Shown piece after piece: positions 44,075 to 53,213 of a stretch of 64,000 bases of DNA (position 1 is the stretch's first letter; each line of letters opens with the position of its first letter). The DNA lies in the NCBI RefSeq assembly GCF_003403035.1, contig NZ_QURN01000002.1, positions 1 through 64,000 of the forward strand. Reading direction: 5' to 3'. The stretch is from Mesorhizobium denitrificans (lineage in GTDB: Bacteria > Pseudomonadota > Alphaproteobacteria > Rhizobiales > Rhizobiaceae). Position numbers and translations under genes: made by a program. The notes below the pieces were generated by a model that ran no database searches, was not told the origin of the DNA, and saw nothing but the letters and a program-made list of their open reading frames with translations.

Positions 44075-44323
44075 TCAGCCTTGCTTGCCAGTTTCTTCGG
44101 GGTCCAGCAAGCGGTGAAGATGCACCACATAGTAGCGCATATGCGCATTGTCTACGCTTGCCTGAGCCTTGGATTTCCATGCCGCTAGGGCAGCCTGGTA
44201 GTTCGGGAATATGCCGACGATATCCAGTTCGTCCAGATTTCGGAAGTCATTGCCGCGCAGGTTTTTCAATTCTCCGCCAAACACCAGATGAAGCAGTTGC
44301 TTCTCGCCTTTTTCATCGCTCAT
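44075..44323 (-). CDS. DUF4170 small protein
   Basis: 82-aa protein: LLHLVFGGELKNL, DELDIVGIFPNYQAALAAWK and the ending YYVVHLHRLLDPE are the DUF4170 core. It is found in this operon position in Rhizobiales by recollection; function unknown. ATG at 44323 begins the conserved core, while an in-frame upstream ATG at 44374 adds low-complexity residues. It lies 15 bp before the acyltransferase gene and 63 bp after the phosphatase gene. Confidence 0.83.
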   Translation of the reverse strand: MSDEKGEKQLLHLVFGGELKNLRGNDFRNLDELDIVGIFPNYQAALAAWKSKAQASVDNAHMRYYVVHLHRLLDPEETGKQG

Positions 44324-44386
44324 CGCTGTCGTACTCAATTTTGAATTTGGTCCGGTTTGGGCCAATTCGGCCACTAATTCAAGTTG

Positions 44387-45205
44387 TCAGTCAGCACTTC
44401 CCGGGTATTCAGCGAGTGCTTCAACCATTACTTCGAGCAATGGCCCGCTGCCAGCGGCGAGCGCAGCATGGCGCGGGTCATCAAGGCCAAGTTCCGGCTG
44501 CCTGCCATACTCGTTCAGAACAAGCCCGCCTGCCTCCTCAAGAATGAGCATAGCCGCTGCAATATCCCAATCATGCGCGTTCGGCTTGATGAAAGTTGCG
44601 TCCAGCCTGCCGCTGGCAATCAGCGCAATGCGATAAGCCAGCGAAGGCACATAGCTGTAAGGTCGTATCCGCGCGCGCCAAGCGGCTGGCAACAGACCGC
44701 CCATCAACTTCGGCCCGCCCAAACTCAAATTCGTATCGCCTTGCGCGCGCACCCGGATAGGTACGCCGTTCAAGCGCCCGCCGCCGCCGCGCTGCGCTTC
44801 AAAGCGTTCGCCGCTGGCGGGGCATTCCAGCACGCCCGCAATTGTGCGGCCCTGCTCGACAATCGCCACGCTCACGCACCACTGCGGATTGCCTTCCAGA
44901 AAGCCGCGTGTGCCGTCTATGGGATCGACGATAAAGCTGCGCTCGCCCGTTGCAGTTCGCCTGTTCTCGACAGTCTCCTCCGAAAGCCAGCCATAACCCG
45001 GTCGCGCATCCAGCAGCGTTTTGAACAGATAGCGGTCGGCTGCATAGTCGGCCTCGCTCACGGGCGAGGTTCCGCCCTTCATCCAGACTTCGGGGTTCTG
45101 CTTGAAGTAGCGCATGGCGATGCGCCCCGCTTCGCCCGCCGCATCGCGCAGCAGGTCGAGATCGGAGTCCGCAGAGCTTGCCGCCGATGCCTTACGTACC
45201 TGCAA
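44387..45205 (-). CDS. Inositol monophosphatase/CysQ-type 3'(2'),5'-bisphosphate nucleotidase family protein
   Basis: 272-aa Mg2+-dependent phosphatase of the IMPase superfamily. Metal-binding residues are E76/E77 (LSEET) and D94, D97 in DPIDGTRGF; the second half has HDWDIAAAMLILEEAGG with the catalytic Asp. This branch is often annotated CysQ, which recycles 3'-phosphoadenosine 5'-phosphate, but inositol or sugar phosphatase activity is equally possible. It starts inside the 3' end of pmbA (14-nt overlap) and belongs to the envelope operon. Confidence 0.87.
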   Translation of the reverse strand: MQVRKASAASSADSDLDLLRDAAGEAGRIAMRYFKQNPEVWMKGGTSPVSEADYAADRYLFKTLLDARPGYGWLSEETVENRRTATGERSFIVDPIDGTRGFLEGNPQWCVSVAIVEQGRTIAGVLECPASGERFEAQRGGGGRLNGVPIRVRAQGDTNLSLGGPKLMGGLLPAAWRARIRPYSYVPSLAYRIALIASGRLDATFIKPNAHDWDIAAAMLILEEAGGLVLNEYGRQPELGLDDPRHAALAAGSGPLLEVMVEALAEYPGSAD

Positions 45206-46535
45206 TGGTCATCCCTTCGACAAGCAGCGTCGGCGCGGCGGTGCCGTAATTGCGGTCCGTGTCGTTTGCCGGAACCATGCGCAGGAACATATCCTTGAGG
45301 TTTGACGCGATGGTGATTTCCGAAACAGGATAGGTCAGCTCGCCATTTTCGATCATGAAGCCCGACGCGCCGCGGCTATATTCGCCCGTCACCATGTTCA
45401 CGCCCTGGCCAATGACTTCAGTTACATAGAGCCCATTCTTGACATTTCGAATCATGTCTTCCGGCGAAATCTCGCCCGGTTCGATGGCCAGGTTGGTCGA
45501 GGTCGGGGAAACCGAGGAACCCGAACGCGAGCCGCGCCCGTTCGTTTGCAGGCCCAGTTCACGCGCCGCCGAGGTCGAGAGAAACCAGTGGCCAAGCACG
45601 CCCTTGTCCACCATCACCATCGCTTCGCCTTCTACGCCCTCGCCGTCGAAAGGCCGCGACGCTTGTCCGCGCAGCTTCAGCGGATCGTCGGTAACGGTGA
45701 TGGCTGCGCTCGCAATCTGCTTGCCCATCATGTCACGCAAGAAGCTCGTTTTGCGTGCAACCGCAGCACCATTGATCGCGCCCGCCAGATGTCCCGCCAT
45801 GCCACGGGCCACGCGCGGATCGAATACGACATTCACCGTACCCGTCGCGATGCGGCGCGGATTGAGGCGGCGCACGACGCGCTCGCCTGCATTGCGACCG
45901 ATGATTTCGGGCCGCTCAAGTTCGGAAAAATGGATGCGCGAGGAAAAGTCATAGTCGCGCTCCATGCCAGTGCCTTCACCAGCGATAACGCTTACCGAGC
46001 GCGAGAAACGCGAGCCCGCATATTGACCGACAAAGCCGTTCGAGGTGGCCAGAACCAACCCGCCAATACCTGCACCGGCGCTGCTGCCGCTGGAATTGGT
46101 AACGCCTTTCACCTCCATCGCGGCCTGCTCGGCGGCAAGCGCTTGCGCGGTGAGGTCGGCAGCGGAAACGGCCGTCAGGTCGAGCAAGTCGAGATCACGA
46201 ATGTTTCGTGCCAGCAAATTGGCATCCGCCAACCCTTGATACGCGTCTTCCGGCGAAACCCTCGCCATCGCGACGGCGCGCTCGGCAAGCGCCACTGCGT
46301 CTGCCCCGGCATTCGCCGCAACGCTGGCGACCTTCTGGCCGACGAAAACGCGCAGCGAAACGTCGTCGCTTTCAGATGCATCCGTACTTTCAACCTTGCC
46401 CAAGCGCACGGTCACCGAAGTCGAACGGCTGCGCACAGCCACCGCATCGGCGGCGTCCGCACCGGCCCGCTTTGCCGCTTCAACGAGGGAAGCGACCCGA
46501 TCGGTCAGTCGATTGGTGTCTAGCGTTTCGGACAT
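45192..46535 (-). CDS. pmbA: TldE/PmbA-type metallopeptidase subunit
   Basis: 447-aa protein of the TldD/TldE (PmbA) family. The N-terminal region contains KVESTDASESDDVSLRVFVG, the middle has RDYDFSSRIHF, and the C-terminal part has FDGEGVEGEAMVMVDKGVLG and GASGFMIENGELTYPV. TldD carries the HExxxH zinc motif and TldE does not; no HExxxH is seen here, so this is the E/PmbA partner, whose TldD is not in the window. The pair degrades peptides such as microcin B17 precursor and CcdA in E. coli. It is the first gene of the leftward run to lpxK. Confidence 0.92.
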   Translation of the reverse strand: MSETLDTNRLTDRVASLVEAAKRAGADAADAVAVRSRSTSVTVRLGKVESTDASESDDVSLRVFVGQKVASVAANAGADAVALAERAVAMARVSPEDAYQGLADANLLARNIRDLDLLDLTAVSAADLTAQALAAEQAAMEVKGVTNSSGSSAGAGIGGLVLATSNGFVGQYAGSRFSRSVSVIAGEGTGMERDYDFSSRIHFSELERPEIIGRNAGERVVRRLNPRRIATGTVNVVFDPRVARGMAGHLAGAINGAAVARKTSFLRDMMGKQIASAAITVTDDPLKLRGQASRPFDGEGVEGEAMVMVDKGVLGHWFLSTSAARELGLQTNGRGSRSGSSVSPTSTNLAIEPGEISPEDMIRNVKNGLYVTEVIGQGVNMVTGEYSRGASGFMIENGELTYPVSEITIASNLKDMFLRMVPANDTDRNYGTAAPTLLVEGMTIAGT

Positions 46536-46607
46536 TCGGTGATTCCATTCGCAGGCGGCAGGTAATTCTGATGCTTCATCTATTGTGCCGGCAGGCCATG
46601 TGCAATG

Positions 46608-47474
46608 CTAAGCGGCCTTTCGCGCAGCCAGCGCGGCATCGATCGTGCGCTTCAGATCGTCTTTAATCGACGCTGTTTCCGCCATGACGGAATCGATTTT
46701 CAGGAAATCCAGCACCCGAAACCGCGAAACCGGTGGGCGCAGCAGAATATCCGGCTGCGATTGCTGCAGCTTGTTGGCGATGATCGACTGCATCATGAGC
46801 TGGCTCGCACCGAACATCAGGTCGATGGAGCTCGGCACCTTGCGCAGACCTTCGGTCGGCGCGCCCACCACATCAATAGCAATCGTTATGTCGGCCTTGC
46901 CGAGCACCAGATCGAACGGCACCGGATTATAGATACCGCCGTCGATCAGTAGCCGTCCGTCGCGCCGCACGGGCTTGAAAACTGCCGGAATGGCAGCAGA
47001 AGCGCCCAGCGCTGAAATCAACTCGCCGCTATCGCAAACATGCAGGGTGTGGCCGAAATAATCCGTTGCCGTCACCTGAAGCGGCACCGCCAATTCCTCG
47101 AATGTTTCGGGAATTTGAGCGGGCAGGAAAGCGCTCAGCAAGCGCTCTACATTGAACTGGCTGACCGAAATGCCGCTCTTGAAGAACTCGGCAAACGAGC
47201 CGGGTCGTGCGCGCCACATGCGGCTGGCCACCTCAGCCCTGCGACCCAGAATTTCATGCGCATATTCATGAATTTCCGCGCCTTTCATCCCGGCCGCCAT
47301 GCCCGCGCCCATGATCGCGCCGATGGACGAGCCCGCAATTGCAGTTGGCTTTATGCCAAGCTCGTCCAGCGCCTCGATCACATGGATGTGCGCAAGCCCC
47401 CTCGCCCCGCCGCCGCCAAAGGCCACAGCAAAGCTTGGCGAATTGGCTGCTGGCTTGGGCGCGCTCGCCTTCAT
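46608..47474 (-). CDS. Patatin-like phospholipase (RssA-like)
   Basis: 288-aa patatin-fold lipase. The oxyanion motif is GGGGARGLAHI (from G20), the nucleophile elbow GSSIG contains S50, and the catalytic Asp is in LLIDGGIYNPVP. There is no signal peptide, so it should act at the cytoplasmic face of the membrane on phospholipid. It is the last gene of a coupled set: its ATG overlaps the stop of the non-catalytic M16 gene by 4 nt. Substrate is not known. Confidence 0.9.
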   Translation of the reverse strand: MKASAPKPAANSPSFAVAFGGGGARGLAHIHVIEALDELGIKPTAIAGSSIGAIMGAGMAAGMKGAEIHEYAHEILGRRAEVASRMWRARPGSFAEFFKSGISVSQFNVERLLSAFLPAQIPETFEELAVPLQVTATDYFGHTLHVCDSGELISALGASAAIPAVFKPVRRDGRLLIDGGIYNPVPFDLVLGKADITIAIDVVGAPTEGLRKVPSSIDLMFGASQLMMQSIIANKLQQSQPDILLRPPVSRFRVLDFLKIDSVMAETASIKDDLKRTIDAALAARKAA

Positions 47475-48817
47475 CCCTGCTTCTCCGGTCCGACGGTCAT
47501 GATTGCAGGATCAACCGTTAGCAGCTTTTTCGCAATGGCGTTGACCTGTTCGCGCGTAACAGCGTCGATCAGTGCGCCCCGGCGCTGCATATAGTCGATG
47601 CCGAGGTCTTCCGCCTGCAGCTCAACCAGTGTGCGTGCAATCGCCGCCGAACTGTTGAGATTGTTGATTGCATAAGCGCCGATCACATATTTCTTGGCCG
47701 CCGCCAGCTCGTCATCGGTCACGCCGTTTTCTGCAACATCCTTGATCACCGTTCGCATGATGTCCAGCGTTTCCGAAGCTCGGTCTGAGCGCGTTGCCGT
47801 GGAAATGGAAAGCAGATTGGAATGCTCGGAGGAGGACAGCGAGGAATCCACGCCGTAAGCCAGCCCGCGCTTTTCGCGCACCTCCTCGAACAGGCGCGAG
47901 GTAAATGAGCCGCCTCCCAGAATGTGATTCATCAAAAACGCCGCGAAAAATTCGGGGTCCGCACGCGCCACGCCCGGATATGCCATCTGGATTATTGTCT
48001 GCGGCAAATCATAGGTCACGGACAGCGTTTGGCCGAGCTTTGGCGCAACATCCGGCACTGCAATCAGATTTGGCTTTTCCGGCAAGTCGCCGAACACGCG
48101 ATCAAGTTCCTTCTTGAGCGTTTCAGCATCGATTGCACCCACAACGCCCACATGAAGCTTTTCGCGCGCAAAAACGTTCTTGTGGAACGCGCGCAAATCG
48201 TCAGCCGAAATGGTTTTCAGCGTTTCCGGCATTCCCTGCGACCTTCGTGAGTAGGGATGGCCGGGATAAAGCGCCTCACCCCATTTCAATCCGGCCGCAT
48301 ATTCCGGGTCACGCGAGCGCGCCACGATGCCGGAAATAATCTGTGCACGCATGCGGTCGATAGGGTTCTGATCGAAACGCGGCTGATTCACCGCAAGCGC
48401 CAGAAGGTTGAACGCCTCCTCGCGCTGGTCCGCGAGCATCCGCATGCCGCCCTCGAAGCGGTCGCGGTCCGCGTCGAAGCCCATTTCCGCGCCTGCATCA
48501 TCGAGCTTTATCTGGAATGCATCGCTATCGAGCGGGCCTGCACCCTCGTCGAACAATGCGGTCATCAAATTGGCAAGGCCCTCCTTGCCGACCGGATCTT
48601 GCGTGCTGCCGCCTTCAAACGCGAAACGCATCGCAATGACTGGAACCGAGTAATCCTCGACCAGCCATGCCCGCACGCCTTTGGAGGAAACGACCTCCTG
48701 AATTTTCATCTCCGCCGACGCAGCCAGCGCGCTGAACATCAGGAGAGCGAGTGCAAGAAGAGCGCGCGCGATCAGCGCCGTTGAACCGAAAGAACGCACC
48801 AACCGATACCCAATCAT
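47471..48817 (-). CDS. M16 family peptidase-like protein, non-catalytic partner, secreted
   Basis: 448-aa protein of the M16 (pitrilysin) family with a signal peptide (hydrophobic run ending SALAASAEM, about residue 36). At the position of the zinc motif HxxEH it has [16 protein letters not shown], lacking both histidines, so it is the inactive half of an M16 pair. [20 protein letters not shown] is the typical C-terminal-domain block. ATG at 48817 is chosen over the frame start at 48934, which would run 121 bp into the upstream gene. It overlaps both neighbours by 4 nt. By analogy with other pairs it shapes the substrate chamber. Confidence 0.9.
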   Translation of the reverse strand: MIGYRLVRSFGSTALIARALLALALLMFSALAASAEMKIQEVVSSKGVRAWLVEDYSVPVIAMRFAFEGGSTQDPVGKEGLANLMTALFDEGAGPLDSDAFQIKLDDAGAEMGFDADRDRFEGGMRMLADQREEAFNLLALAVNQPRFDQNPIDRMRAQIISGIVARSRDPEYAAGLKWGEALYPGHPYSRRSQGMPETLKTISADDLRAFHKNVFAREKLHVGVVGAIDAETLKKELDRVFGDLPEKPNLIAVPDVAPKLGQTLSVTYDLPQTIIQMAYPGVARADPEFFAAFLMNHILGGGSFTSRLFEEVREKRGLAYGVDSSLSSSEHSNLLSISTATRSDRASETLDIMRTVIKDVAENGVTDDELAAAKKYVIGAYAINNLNSSAAIARTLVELQAEDLGIDYMQRRGALIDAVTREQVNAIAKKLLTVDPAIMTVGPEKQG

Positions 48818-50163
48818 TGTACGGCCTCCGGCGAGGGCAAGAGATAGCCAGCAACGGATTTGCCCGGCACGAGATATTTTGCGGCAACGGCCTGTACCTG
48901 CGCTGCGGTCACTGCCGCAATGCGGTCCGGCCATTCGTCGATGTCTTTCAAGGTCGAGCCGGTCGAGAGCGCGCTGCCGTACATATTCGCCATGCCGGTC
49001 GAGTTGTCGCGCGCGAAAATCACGCCGCGCCGGAACCGCGTCTTTGCGCGCTCAAGCTCGTCATTGGTCACGCCTTCCTTCACGATCCGAGCGATTTCCG
49101 CGTCGATCGCCTTTTCCACGCCCGCCACCCCATCGCCGCCCTGCGGGGCGCCGTAAACGCCGAAAGCGGTCGCGTCATACATGCTGCCTTGATAGAACGC
49201 GCCGACGCTTGAAGCCGCGCCATCGTGCACGATCAGCTTTTGGTACAGCCTGCTGCGCGTGCCGCCACCCAGAATTTCGGACAAAAGGTCGAGCGCTTCC
49301 GCCTCGCCGGGCTGCGCGGTGCGATAAGACGGCACCACCCAGCGCTTGGAAAAGCTCGGCACGCTCACGCGCGGGTCTGTCAGCGTCACGGTGCGGCTTG
49401 TATTTTGCTCAGGCTCCTGCGGGCGCACCCGCGGCGGCAGGTCCGCCCCGCGCGGAATTTTCCCGTAAGTCGCCTCGGCCAATTCCTTCACGCGCTCCGG
49501 CGTCGTGTCACCCGCAACCACAAGTATCGCGTTGTTGGGCGCATAATAGCGGTCGTAAAACGCCACCGCATCGGTGCGGTTCAGTTGTTCGATCTCGTTC
49601 TTCCAGCCAATCACCGGAATGCGATATGGATGGTTTTGGTAGAGCGTCGCGTCCACCTCTTCAGAAAGCAGCGCGCCGGGGTCATTGTCCACGCGCGAGG
49701 CGCGCTCTTCCAGAATAACGTCCCGTTCGGTTGTGATCACATCATCGGTCAACACCAGATTGCGCATCCGGTCTGACTCGAAGTTCATCATGGTTGGCAG
49801 CGCATCGGGCGAAACCGTCTGGACATAGGCCGTGTAATCGTCCGTCGTGAACGCGTTTCCGTCGCCGCCAATCTCCGACACCTTGCGGTCAAACTCACCC
49901 GCCGGATGGTTCTTTGTGGCCTTGAACATCAGATGTTCGAAGAAATGCGCGATGCCGGATTTGCCCGGCGGTTCGTCGGCGCTGCCGATCTTGTACCAAA
50001 CCATATGCGTTACGACAGGCGCGCGATGGTCGGGAATGACGACTACCTCCATGCCGTTGCTCAGCTTGAAGTTTGAAACGCCCGACCCGTCCTCGGTGAG
50101 TGCCGGAGCCGTGAGCGCAAGCAGCGAAATCGCCGCCAGCGCGAACCGAAATGATGTTGCCAA
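48814..50163 (-). CDS. M16 family zinc peptidase, catalytic subunit, secreted
   Basis: 449-aa periplasmic peptidase. A signal peptide is visible ([20 protein letters not shown]), the zinc-binding HxxEH is H73-F-F-E76-H77, and the distal glutamates lie in [27 protein letters not shown] is the second-domain block. It is paired with the downstream inactive homologue through an ATGA overlap, and the two probably form a heterodimer. Substrates (periplasmic peptides, signal peptides or imported peptides) are unknown. It follows rsmD by 64 bp on the same strand. Confidence 0.93.
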   Translation of the reverse strand: MATSFRFALAAISLLALTAPALTEDGSGVSNFKLSNGMEVVVIPDHRAPVVTHMVWYKIGSADEPPGKSGIAHFFEHLMFKATKNHPAGEFDRKVSEIGGDGNAFTTDDYTAYVQTVSPDALPTMMNFESDRMRNLVLTDDVITTERDVILEERASRVDNDPGALLSEEVDATLYQNHPYRIPVIGWKNEIEQLNRTDAVAFYDRYYAPNNAILVVAGDTTPERVKELAEATYGKIPRGADLPPRVRPQEPEQNTSRTVTLTDPRVSVPSFSKRWVVPSYRTAQPGEAEALDLLSEILGGGTRSRLYQKLIVHDGAASSVGAFYQGSMYDATAFGVYGAPQGGDGVAGVEKAIDAEIARIVKEGVTNDELERAKTRFRRGVIFARDNSTGMANMYGSALSTGSTLKDIDEWPDRIAAVTAAQVQAVAAKYLVPGKSVAGYLLPSPEAVQ

Positions 50164-50227
50164 GAGACTAATCCTGTTTGCGCGTTCGCGCTTTGAATGT
50201 CGGCGATCTGTGGCGCAAGCAAGGCCG

Positions 50228-50782
50228 TCACAGCAGGTTGAACATCCTTATGATCGTATCACCGTAGGAGCGTTCATCCAGTAGTTCGAAACCGTCGCCC
50301 GGATCGAACGGCACGTCCGCTGTTTCCTCGACGACGCAAAGCGCGCCGGGAACCAGCCATCCGCCTTGTCGTGCCGATTGCAGCGCCGCCTCGCCCATCC
50401 CCTTTCCATAGGGCGGATCGGCAAAAAGCAGGTTGAACGGCTGAATTGTTCCTACCACGCCCAAACTCGTCGCATCGCGTCGAAAAATCTTGGTCCGCCC
50501 CTGCAGGCCGAAGGCTTCCACATTGGTGCGGATCAGGCCGCGCCCTTCCGCTGATTCCTCAATGAAAAAGCACTGCGCTGCGCCGCGCGAAAGCGCCTCG
50601 AGTCCAAGCGCGCCCGTTCCGGAAAAAAGATCCAGAACGCGCGCGCCCTCAAGCTGGTCCGCATAACGATGCGTCAGCACGTTGAATAACGCCTCGCGCG
50701 TCCGGTCCGTGGTGGGCCGGATCGATTGGTCGCGGGGGGTCGCCAGCGCCCTGCCCCGGAACTCCCCGCCAACAATGCGCAT
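50228..50782 (-). CDS. rsmD: 16S rRNA (guanine(966)-N2)-methyltransferase RsmD
   Basis: 184-aa SAM-dependent rRNA methyltransferase. [16 protein letters not shown], then [14 protein letters not shown], are the RsmD-specific N-terminal blocks. [20 protein letters not shown] binds SAM and FADPPYGKG is the catalytic N-PPY-type motif. It methylates G966 (E. coli numbering) in helix 31 of 16S rRNA by family knowledge. It is 3 bp downstream of the rluB-type pseudouridine synthase, a common rRNA-modification pairing in alphaproteobacteria. Confidence 0.95.
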   Translation of the reverse strand: MRIVGGEFRGRALATPRDQSIRPTTDRTREALFNVLTHRYADQLEGARVLDLFSGTGALGLEALSRGAAQCFFIEESAEGRGLIRTNVEAFGLQGRTKIFRRDATSLGVVGTIQPFNLLFADPPYGKGMGEAALQSARQGGWLVPGALCVVEETADVPFDPGDGFELLDERSYGDTIIRMFNLL

Positions 50783-50785
50783 GGG

Positions 50786-52699
50786 CTACCCCTTGCGCGG
50801 AGGCTTGCCGCCACCGCGGGGGCCGCTGCGTGGCGCGCCGCCCGGCTTGTCGAAGCGCTTGCCTTCCTTGCGGAATGGCGGACGTCCGCGCGTTTCCTGT
50901 CCCTCTTCGCGCTCGCGCCGTTCAGCGGCGCGCTCGCTTGGGCGCTTGCCCTGCGGCTTTGCGCCAGGCGCCATCCAGACATTCACCTTGCGAGGCGTCG
51001 GCACTTCATATGGCTTTTCGTCACGGTCGCCGCGCTTGGCCGGAGCCCCGCTGCGCGCAAGCTTTGCGCCAAACGGTTTGCGATCAGGCTTTGTCGTAAG
51101 CCGGCCTAGCACTTCCTCGCGCCCGCGCTCGCGGTCACGGCGGAACCCGCCCTTCACCAGCCCGCCTTCGCCGACATTCAGTTCGCGTGAACGTCGCGCC
51201 GGCTCGCGTGGCCGCTCTTCCTCAAAACCACGCCGCACCGGTCTGTTCGGGAAAGGCGTTGCAATATCGGCATCGAAATTCGCGCCCGATTCTTCAATGA
51301 GGCGGTCGCCGAGCTGTTCGCGCAGCATACGCCCCTTAATTTCCAGCACATGGCCCTCCGGCAAGTCGCCAAGCTGGAACGGCCCGTACGAAACGCGGAT
51401 CAGGCGCGTCACCTCAAGGCCAAGAGCGCCGAGAATATTCTTTACCTCGCGGTTCTTGCCTTCGCGCAAACCGATGCTGAGCCAGGCATTCGTGCCCTGC
51501 GTGCGCTCCAGTTCGGCCTCGACCGCCCCGTAGAACACTCCTTCCACGGCAATGCCCTCCTTCAGCGAAGCAAGGCGCGCTTCATCCACTTCGCCATGCA
51601 CACGCACGCGATAGCGGCGCAGCCAGCCCGTCGCAGGCAATTCCAACACGCGTGACAGACCGCCATCATTGGTAAGCAGCAACAGCCCTTCCGTATTGAT
51701 GTCGAGACGGCCAACCGTCATCAGGCGCGGCAGATTTTCCGGCAGCACCTCGAAAACAGTCTTGCGTCCTTCGGGGTCGCGATTCGTCGTTACCAGCCCG
51801 GCAGGCTTGTGAAACAGGAACAGACGCGTGCGCTCGATTGCCGGAATTTCCTGACCATCGACCTCGATCCGATCCGACGCGAACACGTTCAGCGCAGGCG
51901 TTTCGACAAGCTTGCCGTTCACGCGCACGCGTCCGTCCGTAATCAGGCTTTCCGCATCGCGGCGCGAGGAAATACCGGCGCGCGCCAGTCGCTTTGCAAT
52001 GCGCTCGCCTTCAGACCATTCCTGCTCGCGTGCCGGACCGCGCTCAAAACGGCGAGGCGCTTCACGGTCGCCGCGCGGCTTATCCTTATCGAACTTGCGC
52101 GGACCGTCGAATTTGCGGAATGGCTTGTCACCGCCTTCGCGGTCGAATTTGCGTGGGCCGCCCTCGCTGCGTTCAAACCGCTTGCGGCCTTCTTCGCCGT
52201 CCTTGCGTGGTGGAGGCGCCCCATCAAACTTGCGGAAAGGCTTTTCGCCACTGCCACCTTCGCGGTCGAATTTGCGTGGGCCGCCCTCGCTGCGTTCAAA
52301 CCGCTTGCGGCCTTCCTCGCCTTCCTTGCGTGGTGGACGCGGCCCATCAAACTTGCGGAAGCGCTTTTCGCCCTCGCCGCCTTCGCGGTCGAATTTGCGT
52401 GGGCCGCCCTCGCTGCGTTCAAAACGCGTGCGGCCTTCCTCGTCGTCCTTGCGCGGTGGACGCGGCCCATCAAACTTGCGGAAGCGCTTTTCGCCCTCGC
52501 CGCCTTCGCGGTCGAATTTGCGTGGGCCGCCCTCGCTGCGTTCAAAACGCGTGCGGCCTTCTTCGCCGTCCTTGCGGAAGCTGCGCTGTTCGCCAGACTT
52601 CCTGAATAGCTTGCCGCCGTCTCCACCCTTTGCGGGTCTGCTGCTGCCGACTGAACGTGGCGGCTTGCCCCTGTTCGGCTTTTTTCGATTGTCGTCCAT
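50786..52699 (-). CDS. RluB/RsuA-type pseudouridine synthase with long repetitive N-terminal and basic C-terminal extensions
   Basis: 637-aa protein. Residues about 229-290 form an S4 RNA-binding domain (RIAKRLARAGISSRRDAESL). The catalytic core follows, with Asp D333 in GRLDINTEGLLLLTND and the RsuA/RluB-type LREGKNREVKNILGALG. Typical enzymes are about 250-300 aa. Here residues 42 to about 202 are four copies of a 41-aa unit rich in Arg, Lys, Glu, Gly and Phe (core RFERSEGGPRKFDREGG), and the last 150 residues are a basic disordered tail. The catalytic part should modify 23S rRNA, while the repeats are probably an RNA-binding disordered arm. The gene is divergent from tadA and begins an operon with rsmD. 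Confidence 0.9.
   Translation of the reverse strand: MDDNRKKPNRGKPPRSVGSSRPAKGGDGGKLFRKSGEQRSFRKDGEEGRTRFERSEGGPRKFDREGGEGEKRFRKFDGPRPPRKDDEEGRTRFERSEGGPRKFDREGGEGEKRFRKFDGPRPPRKEGEEGRKRFERSEGGPRKFDREGGSGEKPFRKFDGAPPPRKDGEEGRKRFERSEGGPRKFDREGGDKPFRKFDGPRKFDKDKPRGDREAPRRFERGPAREQEWSEGERIAKRLARAGISSRRDAESLITDGRVRVNGKLVETPALNVFASDRIEVDGQEIPAIERTRLFLFHKPAGLVTTNRDPEGRKTVFEVLPENLPRLMTVGRLDINTEGLLLLTNDGGLSRVLELPATGWLRRYRVRVHGEVDEARLASLKEGIAVEGVFYGAVEAELERTQGTNAWLSIGLREGKNREVKNILGALGLEVTRLIRVSYGPFQLGDLPEGHVLEIKGRMLREQLGDRLIEESGANFDADIATPFPNRPVRRGFEEERPREPARRSRELNVGEGGLVKGGFRRDRERGREEVLGRLTTKPDRKPFGAKLARSGAPAKRGDRDEKPYEVPTPRKVNVWMAPGAKPQGKRPSERAAERREREEGQETRGRPPFRKEGKRFDKPGGAPRSGPRGGGKPPRKG
52094..52576 (-). 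repeat. Four tandem 123-bp repeats in the rluB-type gene
   Basis: Identical stretches starting at 52141, 52264, 52387 and 52510 are exactly 123 bp apart; the left-most copy is slightly shorter in protein terms. Each unit encodes 41 residues, so unit gain or loss keeps the frame. The high DNA identity between units suggests recent duplication and likely length variation among strains. Confidence 0.88.
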
Positions 52700-52763
52700 A
52701 TGGTCCTAGCTCGTTTGGCCGGTTAGATATCAAGATCGTTGGAAGCGCGCGAGGGGAATATCA

Positions 52764-53213
52764 GTGAGCCGCACCGATTTCATGGAGTTGGCACTGGATG
52801 AGGCCAAGGCCGCTGCCGCTCGCGGCGAAGTGCCCATCGGCGCAGTGCTTATCGTGCAAGGCGCTATCATCGCCCGCGCTGGCAATCGCACCCGTGAACT
52901 CAACGACCCCACTGCCCATGCCGAAATGCTGGTTTTGCGTGAAGGCGCGGCGAGACTTTCCGCCGAACGTCTGCTTCAAGCCGATCTATACGTAACGCTG
53001 GAACCCTGCACCATGTGCGCCGCCGCGATCTCGTTCGCCCGCATCAGGCGGCTTTATTTCGGTGCCGTTGATGAGAAAGGTGGTGGCGTGGTCAGCGGCG
53101 TTCGTTTTTTCAATGCGCCGACCTGCCACCACGTACCGGACGTTTATTCCGGGCTGGCAGAACAGGAATCAGCACACCTGCTCCGCTCGTTCTTTCAATC
53201 GCGCCGGGATTAG
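52764..53213 (+). CDS. tadA: tRNA-specific adenosine deaminase TadA
   Basis: 149-aa zinc deaminase that converts A34 to inosine in the anticodon of tRNA-Arg(ACG). Zinc ligands and proton shuttle are H52-A-E54 (TAHAEM) and P81-C82-T-M-C85. PIGAVLIVQG and GAVDEKGGGVVSG are family blocks. GTG at 52764 is the start, with GAGGGG 7 nt upstream. Its stop overlaps the last bases of the convergent lipoprotein gene (4 nt), so both genes end within each other. Confidence 0.96.
   Translation: MSRTDFMELALDEAKAAAARGEVPIGAVLIVQGAIIARAGNRTRELNDPTAHAEMLVLREGAARLSAERLLQADLYVTLEPCTMCAAAISFARIRRLYFGAVDEKGGGVVSGVRFFNAPTCHHVPDVYSGLAEQESAHLLRSFFQSRRD

Noticed and set aside
51809-52709. Several long frames on both strands across the rluB repeat array with repetitive Ala/Phe- or Arg-rich products
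   Set aside because: They arise because the 123-bp repeat lacks stops in several frames. Only the minus-strand frame that joins the S4 and pseudouridine synthase domains is coding.
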